From Anaerolineales bacterium (GTDB taxonomy: Bacteria > Chloroflexota > Anaerolineae > Anaerolineales > UBA4823), in contig JALHTN010000361.1 in NCBI GenBank assembly GCA_022865865.1, forward strand, positions 1 to 11,507: a stretch of 11,507 nucleotides of DNA, written 5' to 3'. A program made the translations under genes and the position numbers. This document shows, piece after piece, positions 1 to 6,292 of this stretch (position 1 is its first letter; each line of letters opens with the position of its first letter). Below the pieces are notes generated by a model, which worked only from the letters and a program-made list of their open reading frames with translations, did not search any database and was not told the DNA's origin.

Positions 1-338
1 AGCATTACACCCGGGCAGCTGAACATTTTAAGGGAAAGCAAGCCATCATTGCTGCCTACTTGTGGGCACAATTCCAGCGCAATGGCATGCAAGAACAGCA
101 TTTGGAAATCGCCAACCAGTTCCTGGGACAGGATATACAGGCCGGCTTGATATTAGGCGATATGAATTTACTGGAGCACGAGATCGAATGGCTGGCTGGT
201 TTGCTGCAAACACATGATATCCCACTTGAATATTTACCAAAATATTTAACCCTTTATAAACAAGCTTTAGAAGCGAATTTAGACCAACGCGGGCAACCCG
301 TCTTAGACTGGTTGGAGGCTGTTGTCCTTGAATCTTAG
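1..338 (+). CDS. 3' part of an unrecognised alpha-helical protein (5' end outside window)
   Basis: The reading frame is already open at base 3 and runs to TAG at 336-338, giving 111 visible C-terminal residues; a TTG at 60 lies inside the frame and is unlikely to be the true start. I do not recognise the family. The visible part is strongly helical and rich in Leu, Gln and Glu, with tryptophans at helix-like intervals, including an EIEWLAGLL segment and a final LDWLEAVV segment, and no Cys. It has no membrane segment and no obvious catalytic motif. The next gene starts 19 bp after the stop, so it is probably the first visible member of the plus-strand operon that continues to the FAD oxidoreductase. 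A regulatory or binding role linked to the light-response cluster is possible but is not shown by the sequence. Confidence 0.75.
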   Translation, partial: HYTRAAEHFKGKQAIIAAYLWAQFQRNGMQEQHLEIANQFLGQDIQAGLILGDMNLLEHEIEWLAGLLQTHDIPLEYLPKYLTLYKQALEANLDQRGQPVLDWLEAVVLES

Positions 339-357
339 ATTGGAAGAGAGAAACTTG

Positions 358-1284
358 ATGAGAGTTATTATTGCTGGTGGAACAGGTTTAATTGGCAGGC
401 AATTGACCAAGGAATTGGTGCAGCATGGCTACGAAGTGGTCATCCTGAGCCGGGATCCAGGTAAGGTGATCAGCGTACCTCAGGGAGTTGAGGTAGCGGC
501 CTGGGATGGGGTATCCAGTAAAGGTTGGGGTGATTTGGTGAATGAATCACTGGCGGTGGTGAACCTGGCGGGTGAAAACATCGCCGGTGAAGGTTTTTTG
601 CCGAGCCGCTTATCGGATGAGCGCAAACGACGGATTCGAGACAGCCGGATTCTCTCGGGGAAAGCGCTTGTCGAAGCGGTTAAGGCAGCTGATCATAAAC
701 CAGAAGTATTTGTCCAATCTTCAGCAGTTGGTTACTACGGCTTCCATGGCGAGCAGAAGCTGACGGAAGAAAGCCCACCCGGGGATGACTTCTTCGCGGA
801 ATGGAAAGAATGGGAAAAGGTATCCGCACCAGTGGAAGAGCTGGGTGTGCGGCGGGTGATCATCCGCACTGGAATCTTCTTTTCAACCCGTAAAGGCAGT
901 GCATTGAACCGATTGGTGCTGCCGTTCAAACTTTACGCCGGCGGACCTATCGGTGATGGACAGCAGTATTTATCCTGGATTCACGAAACAGACGAAACCC
1001 GCGCTGTGCGTTTCCTGATTGAAAATAAAGACGCACAGGGAGCATTCAACCTGACGGCCCCCAATCCAGCCACAAATACCGAAGTTGGCAAGGCGATCGC
1101 TAAAGTCTTGGGGCGACCCTATTATTTACCCGCACCTGCATTTGCTTTCAATCTTGCCTTTGGTGAGGTCGGTGAGCTGGTTACCAAGGGTCAGAGGGTG
1201 ATTCCTGAACGTTTGTTGGAGTTAGGTTTTGAGTTTAAGTACCCCGAAGTTGAGCCTGCCCTGCAGAATCTTTTGGTAGATTAA
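358..1284 (+). CDS. TIGR01777 / YfcH-type SDR epimerase family protein
   Basis: A 308-residue atypical short-chain dehydrogenase of the TIGR01777 (YfcH, SDR39U1) family, close to the usual ~300 residues. Seen: an N-terminal Rossmann motif GGTGLIG at residues 7-13, SSAVGYYG starting at residue 121, the family signature GGPIGDGQQYLSWIH with SWIH at 206-209, GAFNLTAPNP, and a C-terminal DUF1731-like tail (GQRVIPERLLELGF). I chose ATG 358 rather than TTG 322 because the Rossmann strand then begins at residue 2 and a GGAAGAGAG Shine-Dalgarno lies just upstream. The family binds NAD(P), but its physiological substrate is unknown to me. Its stop overlaps the next start by one base (TAATG), implying translational coupling. 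Members recur beside photolyase genes in B12-dependent light-response clusters. Confidence 0.93.
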   Translation: MRVIIAGGTGLIGRQLTKELVQHGYEVVILSRDPGKVISVPQGVEVAAWDGVSSKGWGDLVNESLAVVNLAGENIAGEGFLPSRLSDERKRRIRDSRILSGKALVEAVKAADHKPEVFVQSSAVGYYGFHGEQKLTEESPPGDDFFAEWKEWEKVSAPVEELGVRRVIIRTGIFFSTRKGSALNRLVLPFKLYAGGPIGDGQQYLSWIHETDETRAVRFLIENKDAQGAFNLTAPNPATNTEVGKAIAKVLGRPYYLPAPAFAFNLAFGEVGELVTKGQRVIPERLLELGFEFKYPEVEPALQNLLVD

Positions 1285-1727
1285 TGCGCCGCTTCCGTCA
1301 CGAATTTCAGGTCAATGCATCCATCCAGAGAGTAGCAAAATTTCACAGCAGCTCACAGGCTCTCAAGCTGCTCACATCACCGCCCATATTCGTCCAGCTC
1401 AACCATGTTGAACCCTTAGCCGAAGGATCTCGATCCGATTTCACATTCTGGTTGGGGCCAATTCCCATCCATTGGGTCGCAGTACACTCACACGTTTATC
1501 CAACTGCTGGCTTTACCGATACTCAAGTTGAAGGGCCATTTCAAACCTGGATTCACCAGCACACTTTTGAGCGCATATCTGATCAAGTAACGCGGATCAT
1601 TGATGAAATTAATGGTCAACCGAGCAACCATATCCTGTGGGGGATAATCAGCCGTTTCATGTGGCTCACTCTGCCGATATTGTTTTCATATCGAGCGAAT
1701 CAAACCAGAAAAGCAGTCGAGAATTGA
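1284..1727 (+). CDS. SRPBCC (START/Bet v1-like) family protein
   Basis: A 147-residue protein whose pattern fits the SRPBCC ligand-binding fold: an N-terminal strand RRFRHEFQVNAS, a helix beginning SIQRVAKFHSSSQALKLLTSPP, and central strands including DFTFWLGPIPIHWVAVHS. The region EGPFQTWIHQHTFE resembles the 'GPF..W.H.H.F' stretch of SRPBCC proteins found beside YfcH-type SDRs. The C-terminal helix (ISRFMWLTLPILFSYR) is amphipathic or hydrophobic. SRPBCC proteins bind or transfer hydrophobic small molecules, and some are cyclases or dehydratases; no specific ligand can be inferred. The gene has no convincing ribosome-binding site and overlaps both neighbours by one base (TAATG and TGATG), so it is probably translated by coupling within the operon. 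The family call rests on pattern and context. Confidence 0.8.
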   Translation: MRRFRHEFQVNASIQRVAKFHSSSQALKLLTSPPIFVQLNHVEPLAEGSRSDFTFWLGPIPIHWVAVHSHVYPTAGFTDTQVEGPFQTWIHQHTFERISDQVTRIIDEINGQPSNHILWGIISRFMWLTLPILFSYRANQTRKAVEN

Positions 1728-3280
1728 TGAAGAAGATACTCGTCATTGGTGCCGGATTCGGCGGCTTGACCGCGGCAGCTGAACTATCGCGGCGTGGATT
1801 CGAGGTTATCGTTCTCGAAGCTCATAACTATCCTGGTGGGAGTGCAGGCACTTTTTATCATCAGGGTTATCGATTTGATGCTGGTGCTACCCTGGCTGGG
1901 GGCTTTGCTCCTGGGGCAGTCATGGATCGAATCAGCCGCCATTTCGATATTGATTGGCAAGCTTCATTGACTTCACAAGCGATGCTTATTCACCAAAAGG
2001 ATGGTTCTACTGTCACCCGTTGGACAGATCCACAACAATGGAAAGCTGAACGGATTCGTCATTTTGGCCAGGCACCTGAATCTTTTTGGGCATGGCAGGA
2101 AAGCACAGCAGATGCATTGTGGGATTTTGCATTGCGTTTACCAACCTGGCCACCTCAATCTATTGTGGATTCTCTTGCGCTGACGAAGCAGGGATTCAAT
2201 TGGGTTCGAGATCTGATTCGCACCGGGCGGTCAAATCAGTTTGTGTCGATTTTTTCGGATGCTCGAAACCATGTGAGCCATCACCTGCCTCCGAAAATGG
2301 ACAAATTGCGCCAATTTGTGGATGCCCAGCTGTTGATTTCTGCCCAAACCACCAGCAAGTATGCCAATGCCCTGTATGGTGCCGCCGCATTGGATTTAGC
2401 TCGCCAGGGAGTGGCGCATATCCCCGGTGGTATGGGAGGTATGGCTGATAAATTGGCCAGTGTGATCCAAGGAAATGGTGGAGAAGTTCTTTTTCGCCAA
2501 GAGGTGCGACATATTTCGAGAAACCGTCAGGGTATGTATATTGTGCAAACCAAGCCTAAACGGGATTTTGAAGCGGATGTGGTGATTTTCAATCTGCCTC
2601 CGTGGAATGTCGCCCAAATCTTACGAGATAGGCAACCAGCTCGTTTGAGAAAGCTGCCTGAGATGCCGCAAGCTGGGTGGGGCGCTTTCATGCTTTATGT
2701 TGGATTAGACAACTCGCAAATTCCGGAAGAAATAACTCTGCACCACCAGGTGGTTGTGGCTGAGCCGCTTGGAGAGGGAAATAGCATCTTCATGTCACTT
2801 AGTCCTGGATGGGATCATACCCGAGCCCCCTTTGGCAAACGTGCGCTCACGATCAGTACACATACCAATTTGGCACCATGGTGGCGATTATTTAATTCTG
2901 ATCGGGAAGCATATGACGAGCGCAAGCATGAGTATGCAGAGCGGCTTATATCAGCCGGGAAACGAGTCTTGCCAGGTCTACGTACTTCAGCAGAGCTGGT
3001 CTTGCCAGGCACGCCTGTGACCTTCCAGCGTTTTACCCGCCGGTATCGGGGCTGGGTAGGTGGTTTTCCACAAACAAGCCTTTTTCGTACATGGGGACCA
3101 CGACTATCTCGTGATCTCTGGTTGGTGGGAGATTCGATCTTCCCTGGACAATCTGTCCCAGCGGTGATGCTATCTGGATTGAGAGTAGCTCAAGCTGTAG
3201 GAGAAGGCGTACCTCTCCCAATGCCAAACTCCAAAGGTTCCTCGTATCTGCATTTTATCCAGCTATCAAAAACTGACTGA
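1727..3280 (+). CDS. Phytoene-desaturase-like NAD(P)/FAD-dependent oxidoreductase
   Basis: A 517-residue flavoprotein of the CrtI/amine-oxidase superfamily. Seen: a dinucleotide-binding motif GAGFGG at residues 8-13 with the ribose-binding Glu at 31, a GGSAGTF segment just after it as in phytoene desaturases and CrtISO-like enzymes, and the C-terminal FAD motif WLVGDSIFPGQSVPAV with Asp near 469. Start ATG 1727 overlaps the previous stop as TGATG; an upstream in-frame start at 1637 would add 30 residues lying inside the SRPBCC gene in another frame and is unlikely. Known relatives desaturate or isomerise carotenoids, but no crtB or other carotenoid gene is visible, so the substrate is open. 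It is the last gene of the tightly packed operon before the photolyase. Confidence 0.9.
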   Translation: MKKILVIGAGFGGLTAAAELSRRGFEVIVLEAHNYPGGSAGTFYHQGYRFDAGATLAGGFAPGAVMDRISRHFDIDWQASLTSQAMLIHQKDGSTVTRWTDPQQWKAERIRHFGQAPESFWAWQESTADALWDFALRLPTWPPQSIVDSLALTKQGFNWVRDLIRTGRSNQFVSIFSDARNHVSHHLPPKMDKLRQFVDAQLLISAQTTSKYANALYGAAALDLARQGVAHIPGGMGGMADKLASVIQGNGGEVLFRQEVRHISRNRQGMYIVQTKPKRDFEADVVIFNLPPWNVAQILRDRQPARLRKLPEMPQAGWGAFMLYVGLDNSQIPEEITLHHQVVVAEPLGEGNSIFMSLSPGWDHTRAPFGKRALTISTHTNLAPWWRLFNSDREAYDERKHEYAERLISAGKRVLPGLRTSAELVLPGTPVTFQRFTRRYRGWVGGFPQTSLFRTWGPRLSRDLWLVGDSIFPGQSVPAVMLSGLRVAQAVGEGVPLPMPNSKGSSYLHFIQLSKTD

Positions 3281-3502
3281 AGTTTCAACTTACCAACGGA
3301 AAGTGGGGTATAACGCAGGATATCAGGAGGTCCCAGATATCTAGTTAAATTTAATTTTGATGATTTATTTATCGTGGAAATTCCGAACTAGTTGCGAAAT
3401 TATTTGGGAAATAAATGTCGCAATGCCAAGGATGCTGGATTGGATTACTCCCAGCATGAATGCCGCGGGAAATTTACACCGATTTTATTCAGGAGCAATC
3501 AA
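3281..3502 (+). other. 222-bp spacer between FAD oxidoreductase and photolyase
   Basis: No convincing gene is present. A strong Shine-Dalgarno-like AGGAGGT at 3325-3331 has no start codon at usable distance and is bracketed by two GATATC hexamers (3319-3324 and 3336-3341), which could pair and mask it. A TTAAATTTAA palindrome follows at 3345-3354. I see no terminator and no good sigma-70 promoter, so the photolyase may be read through from upstream. The real photolyase ribosome-binding site, AGGAG, is at 3491-3495. Confidence 0.5.
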
Positions 3503-4930
3503 ATGGAAACAGCTATCTGGTGGATCAGGCGCGACTTGCGCTTGAGTGATAACCAATCTTTAAACGGGGCAATTTCTTCAGCAGATAGGGTGCTGCCGGT
3601 TTTTATCCTCGACCCCAAATTAATTGAATCATCAAACGCAAGCATGAAGCGATTGGCATTCCTATTTGAAAGCTTAACCGCGCTGGATGGAGATTTACAC
3701 AAAAGGGGGAGCAGGTTGGTGATCAGAAGGGGAGATCCTGTTGAAGAATTAACCAAATTGGTTACGGAAAGCAAGGCAAAACAAATATTTGCTGAAGAGG
3801 ATTTTTCTCCTTACGCCCGCAGCAGGGACAGGCGGGTTGCCAACCAGCTACCCCTGAAGTTGGTCGCCGGTTCTTGCGTGAGCCATCCGGACTCGCTTGT
3901 GAATCAAAATGGCTTCCCATATAAAGTGTTCACCCCGTATATGCGCAATTGGAAAGATCGTTACATAACACGGCGTGATCAGTTGCTCCCTGCACCTGAT
4001 CTTATTTCTACGCCAGCAGAGATAAAAAGCGAGCAGCTGCCAAAGCTGCAAACCTCGGTGAGCTACACGCTGTTTGGGCCTGGTGAATATGCAGCCAATA
4101 AGCGCCTGAATGAGTTTACCAGCTCGCCGGATCCGGGTATCTACCAATATGCTGAATTACGAAACATGATGGACGTTGCAGGTACGGCACGTATTTCAGC
4201 GTATTTGCGTTTTGGATTGCTCTCGATGAGGCAATGTATCTTCGCCGCTCAACAGGCGATAAATGATGCTCCGGATGAGAAATCAAGAAAAAGTGCTGAC
4301 GTATGGCTAAATGAATTAATTTGGCGAGAATTCTACATCGCCATCCTGTACCATTTCCCAGGCGTGATGAAGCAAAGTTTCCGGGAAGATTTACGTGCAA
4401 TAGCCTGGAGAAACGATGCTGATGAATTCATTGCCTGGTGTGATGGGCAAACTGGTTATCCTATTATTGACGCTGCAATGCGCCAGCTACTGGAAACAGG
4501 CTGGATGCACAACCGAGGTCGCATGATCGTTGCCTCACTTTTGGTCAAAGACCTGGTGGTCGATTGGCGGTGGGGAGAAAAATTCTTCATGCAGCACCTG
4601 ATCGATGGTGATCCTGCAGCCAATAATGGCGGCTGGCAGTGGACAGCAGGTACAGGAACGGATGCGGCACCCTATTTTCGTGTTTTTAATCCCATTCTGC
4701 AAAGTAAAAAGTTTGATCCCCAGGGTGATTTTATCCGGCGTTGGATTTCAGAGTTATCCCGCGTGCCTGTTGAATATATCCATTCACCATGGATGATGCC
4801 AGAGGAAATCCAGAAGCAATCCAGCTGCAATATTGGCCAGGATTATCCCTACCCGATCATTGACCATGGCTTTGCCCGGGAGCGAGTTCTAGATATCTAT
4901 AACAAAGCCAAGCAAGGCCAGCAGCTGTGA
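3503..4930 (+). CDS. phrB: Cryptochrome/photolyase family protein, probable class I CPD photolyase
   Basis: A 475-residue flavoenzyme, the usual length for class I photolyases, predicted to split UV-induced cyclobutane pyrimidine dimers using blue light. Seen: the N-terminal antenna domain (about residues 3-165) opening with IWWIRRDLRLSDN; then the FAD-binding catalytic domain with WLNELIWREFY at 268-278, GYPIIDAAMRQL from 318, WMHNRGRMIVAS from 334, and NNGGWQW with tryptophans at 378 and 380, followed by GTGTDAAPYFRVFNP. These cover the FAD pocket, lesion-binding surface and the FAD-proximal tryptophan of the electron-transfer chain. ATG 3503 is chosen because AGGAG lies 7 bases upstream and the conserved domain begins at once; an open extension to 3392 is not conserved-looking. 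It is the last gene before a terminator. DASH-type or 6-4 activity is less likely. Confidence 0.95.
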   Translation: METAIWWIRRDLRLSDNQSLNGAISSADRVLPVFILDPKLIESSNASMKRLAFLFESLTALDGDLHKRGSRLVIRRGDPVEELTKLVTESKAKQIFAEEDFSPYARSRDRRVANQLPLKLVAGSCVSHPDSLVNQNGFPYKVFTPYMRNWKDRYITRRDQLLPAPDLISTPAEIKSEQLPKLQTSVSYTLFGPGEYAANKRLNEFTSSPDPGIYQYAELRNMMDVAGTARISAYLRFGLLSMRQCIFAAQQAINDAPDEKSRKSADVWLNELIWREFYIAILYHFPGVMKQSFREDLRAIAWRNDADEFIAWCDGQTGYPIIDAAMRQLLETGWMHNRGRMIVASLLVKDLVVDWRWGEKFFMQHLIDGDPAANNGGWQWTAGTGTDAAPYFRVFNPILQSKKFDPQGDFIRRWISELSRVPVEYIHSPWMMPEEIQKQSSCNIGQDYPYPIIDHGFARERVLDIYNKAKQGQQL

Positions 4931-5000
4931 TGATCATCATATCCACGAGGTGAATATATTTCATCTCCCGTGAAGATGTTACGCAAAAAGTATTAACAAA

Positions 5001-5040
5001 AGAACCAGGTTCCACAATTTCCATCGTGGAACCTGGTTCT
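5001..5040. terminator. Perfect 15-bp hairpin, bidirectional rho-independent terminator
   Basis: The arms 5001-5015 (AGAACCAGGTTCCAC) and 5026-5040 (GTGGAACCTGGTTCT) are exact reverse complements around a 10-base loop. On the minus strand the stem is followed at once by TTTGTTAAT, a U-rich tail suited to ending the DUF4397 transcript. On the plus strand a run of 12 T at 5057-5068 lies 16 bases beyond the stem, so termination of the photolyase transcript is plausible but less canonical. It sits between convergent genes, as expected. Confidence 0.88.
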
Positions 5041-5066
5041 GTAAACTTACTCCCCCTTTTTTTTTT

Positions 5067-5474
5067 TTACTTAACTTGTACTTTTAAAGTGGGGACGTTC
5101 TCAGCACTAAATTTTGCCCGGATGCTGAGATCAATGCCTGCAGGAATATTTGCACCTAAAAATGACATTACAACGTCTTCTGTATCAGCGATCTTCACCA
5201 CAATATCATACTTTCCTTCGGGAAGAGAGGTCTTATAGATTTCTTTGAATGAAAACGTGAAGGCTTTGGCTCCGTTAACGTAAACATCTACGGGTAGGTC
5301 CTTGTCTAATCCCAAACTGGTGCCATAGTTGCTATGCTTGAAGATGAGATCGAATGTATTCGAATTGGCAGACGCTGGTTGAATATTATATACCAGCACT
5401 ATGGCCATAACCGCTGCGATTGCAACCATTGCGAGTACCCACCAATTCTTTCTTTCCAAAACTTGTATTCTCAT
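5067..5474 (-). CDS. Membrane-anchored or secreted DUF4397-like protein
   Basis: A 135-residue protein. Residues 11-28 form a hydrophobic segment (WWVLAMVAIAAVMAIVLV) after a basic N-terminus, followed by PASA/NS, a plausible signal-peptidase I site at 36/37, so the protein is exported or remains anchored. The rest, with DLPVDVYVNGAKAFTFSFKEIYKTSLPEG then KYDIVVKIADTEDVV, matches the DUF4397 beta-sandwich pattern ('vDVYvdG...f.....Y..lp.G.Y.v.v'). Its function is unknown. ATG 5474 is chosen because GGAGG sits 7 bases upstream; the frame is open to 5510 but without such support. The stop is formed at the end of a 12-T run (plus-strand reading). It faces the photolyase and diverges from the Staygreen operon, sharing that intergenic region. 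Confidence 0.82.
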   Translation of the reverse strand: MRIQVLERKNWWVLAMVAIAAVMAIVLVYNIQPASANSNTFDLIFKHSNYGTSLGLDKDLPVDVYVNGAKAFTFSFKEIYKTSLPEGKYDIVVKIADTEDVVMSFLGANIPAGIDLSIRAKFSAENVPTLKVQVK

Positions 5475-5538
5475 TGCAGTACCTCCAGTAAGTTTTGCTA
5501 ACCAATTCAATCAAGATCAGATCGGCGAATTTCTGGAT

Positions 5539-5566
5539 AGTGTAATAAATATCAATTACTTGACAA
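5539..5566 (-). promoter_or_regulatory. Candidate sigma-70 promoter of the DUF4397 gene
   Basis: On the minus strand, a -35 TTGTCA (5566-5561) and a -10 TACACT (5544-5539) are separated by 16 bp and lie about 65 bases upstream of the ATG at 5474. The -35 has 5 of 6 and the -10 has 4 of 6 consensus bases. It overlaps an inverted repeat, which suggests control. The DNA is AT-rich, so chance matches are possible. Confidence 0.4.
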
Positions 5567-5575
5567 TGTATTACA
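5541..5575. repeat. Inverted repeat TGTAATA...TATTACA, possible operator
   Basis: TGTAATA at 5541-5547 is the exact reverse complement of TATTACA at 5569-5575, with 21 bp between. The arms straddle the -10 and -35 of the candidate minus-strand promoter, a position suited to a dimeric repressor. The segment ACTTGACA (5558-5565) inside it recurs at 5689-5696 in the Staygreen promoter. Confidence 0.35.
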
Positions 5576-5664
5576 AAAGATTTAATCAAATATTAATTTA
5601 TGATCACTTCGGTTGGCTTGGAGGTTTGAGCAAGCAGTTGTCATGATGGTTGGTTTGATTAATA

Positions 5665-5723
5665 ATACTGTGCAAATACTATACAAAAACTTGACATATA
5701 TTCAATTCTGTGATAATATACAA
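5665..5723 (+). repeat. Three in-phase 11-bp direct repeats plus a fourth copy, candidate operator
   Basis: Consecutive 11-mers are ATACTGTGCAA (5665-5675), ATACTATACAA (5676-5686) and AAACTTGACAT (5687-5697); copies 1 and 2 agree at 9 of 11 bases and copies 2 and 3 at 7 of 11. The columns A.ACT...CA are common to all three. Copy 3 contains the -35 TTGACA. A fourth near-copy, ATAATATACAA (5713-5723), differs from copy 2 at one base and covers the -10, though it is not in 11-bp phase. Direct 11-bp repeats overlapping a -35 are, from memory, how CarH operators are built. Confidence 0.5.
5691..5719 (+). promoter_or_regulatory. Sigma-70 promoter of the Staygreen operon
   Basis: A perfect -35 TTGACA (5691-5696) is followed after 17 bp by TAATAT (5714-5719); reading the -10 as GATAAT (5712-5717) gives 5 of 6 consensus bases but a 15-bp spacer, with a TG just upstream. 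Transcription would begin near 5725, leaving a short leader with AAGGA (5745-5749) placed 8 bases before the ATG at 5758. Confidence 0.6.
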
Positions 5724-5757
5724 ATTATGGTTTTTTTGGTGAACAAGGATAAATCTG

Positions 5758-6255
5758 ATGAGTGAACTAGATCCAAATAAACTGACTGTCACCTATTTAG
5801 AAGATATTTCGCCTGGTGATCCGATCATCCCCCGGGCTTATACCTTGACTCATTCAGATACAACCGGTGACCTTTTCCTAACCATTGGAACGGTTCATAA
5901 CAAATCACAGATTTCAGGTTGGTATACCCGGTTGATGCGGGATGAGGTCTTGGCAGAGTGGCAGTTTGTGAATGAGCCTTCATTTCATGTTCACTGCCAC
6001 GTCAGCGGTGGTATCGTGCTTGGAACTGCAAAATGGCGATATTCTATATTTCGCCAGCATATGCCGATGGTACTGGAAGCCTTCCGTTATGGTGACAGGA
6101 AATTATTTGAGGCACACCCCGACCTGGACCGTTCAACGATCTATGTTCATTTCCATTCGGATAAGAATCAATATAATCATATTGAAGAATGGGGTCAGTT
6201 CAGTAAGTTTCGCATCGAAATTAACCAGTATGAACATGATGCGGAAGAAAATTAG
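5758..6255 (+). CDS. sgr: Bacterial Staygreen family protein (Mg-dechelatase homologue)
   Basis: A 165-residue soluble protein strongly resembling the core of plant Staygreen/NYE, the enzyme that removes Mg from chlorophyll a. Matching blocks, in the same order as plant SGR: PRAYTLTHSDTTGDLFLTIG (25-44), QISGWYTRLMRDEVLAEW (51-68), HVHCHVSGG (77-85), WRYSIFRQHMPMVLEAFRYG, and YVHFHSDKNQYNHIEEWG (129-146). From memory, the His and two Asp residues implicated in catalysis in an Anaerolineae homologue correspond to His32, Asp34 and Asp62, all present. The plant transit peptide and C-terminal Cys-rich motif are absent, as in other bacterial members. AAGGA lies 8 bases before ATG 5758. It heads a probable operon with the SDR-DUF2867 and MFS genes. 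Dechelation of Mg-porphyrins is known for homologues; the natural substrate in a chlorophyll-free host is unknown. Confidence 0.95.
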   Translation: MSELDPNKLTVTYLEDISPGDPIIPRAYTLTHSDTTGDLFLTIGTVHNKSQISGWYTRLMRDEVLAEWQFVNEPSFHVHCHVSGGIVLGTAKWRYSIFRQHMPMVLEAFRYGDRKLFEAHPDLDRSTIYVHFHSDKNQYNHIEEWGQFSKFRIEINQYEHDAEEN

Positions 6256-6292
6256 AAGATTGGCGATTTTGGAAAAAGGAAAAAGAATTTCT

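Noticed and set aside
322..357. TTG start adding 12 residues to the SDR epimerase
   Set aside because: It overlaps the upstream gene, lacks a ribosome-binding site, and would put residues before the Rossmann strand that normally starts the family.
1637..1726. 30-residue extension of the FAD oxidoreductase
   Set aside because: It lies within the SRPBCC gene in another frame; ATG 1727 in TGATG context starts directly at the FAD-binding strand.
2086..2448. 120-codon plus-strand frame and matching minus-strand frames inside the FAD oxidoreductase
   Set aside because: They are shadows of the clear flavoprotein frame, with no domain-like pattern and no ribosome-binding site.
3392..3502. N-terminal extension of the photolyase (37 residues)
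   Set aside because: Conserved photolyase sequence begins at Met 3503 with AGGAG 7 bases upstream; the extension has no family likeness.
5057..5068. 12-T run as a sign of a poly-T slippage or sequencing error in the DUF4397 gene
   Set aside because: The run lies at and beyond the stop codon, so a length change would barely affect the protein; the end LKVQVK is a normal domain finish.
5401..5646. 81-codon plus-strand frame across the divergent intergenic region
   Set aside because: It is antisense to the DUF4397 start and crosses the probable promoter; no Shine-Dalgarno or family likeness.
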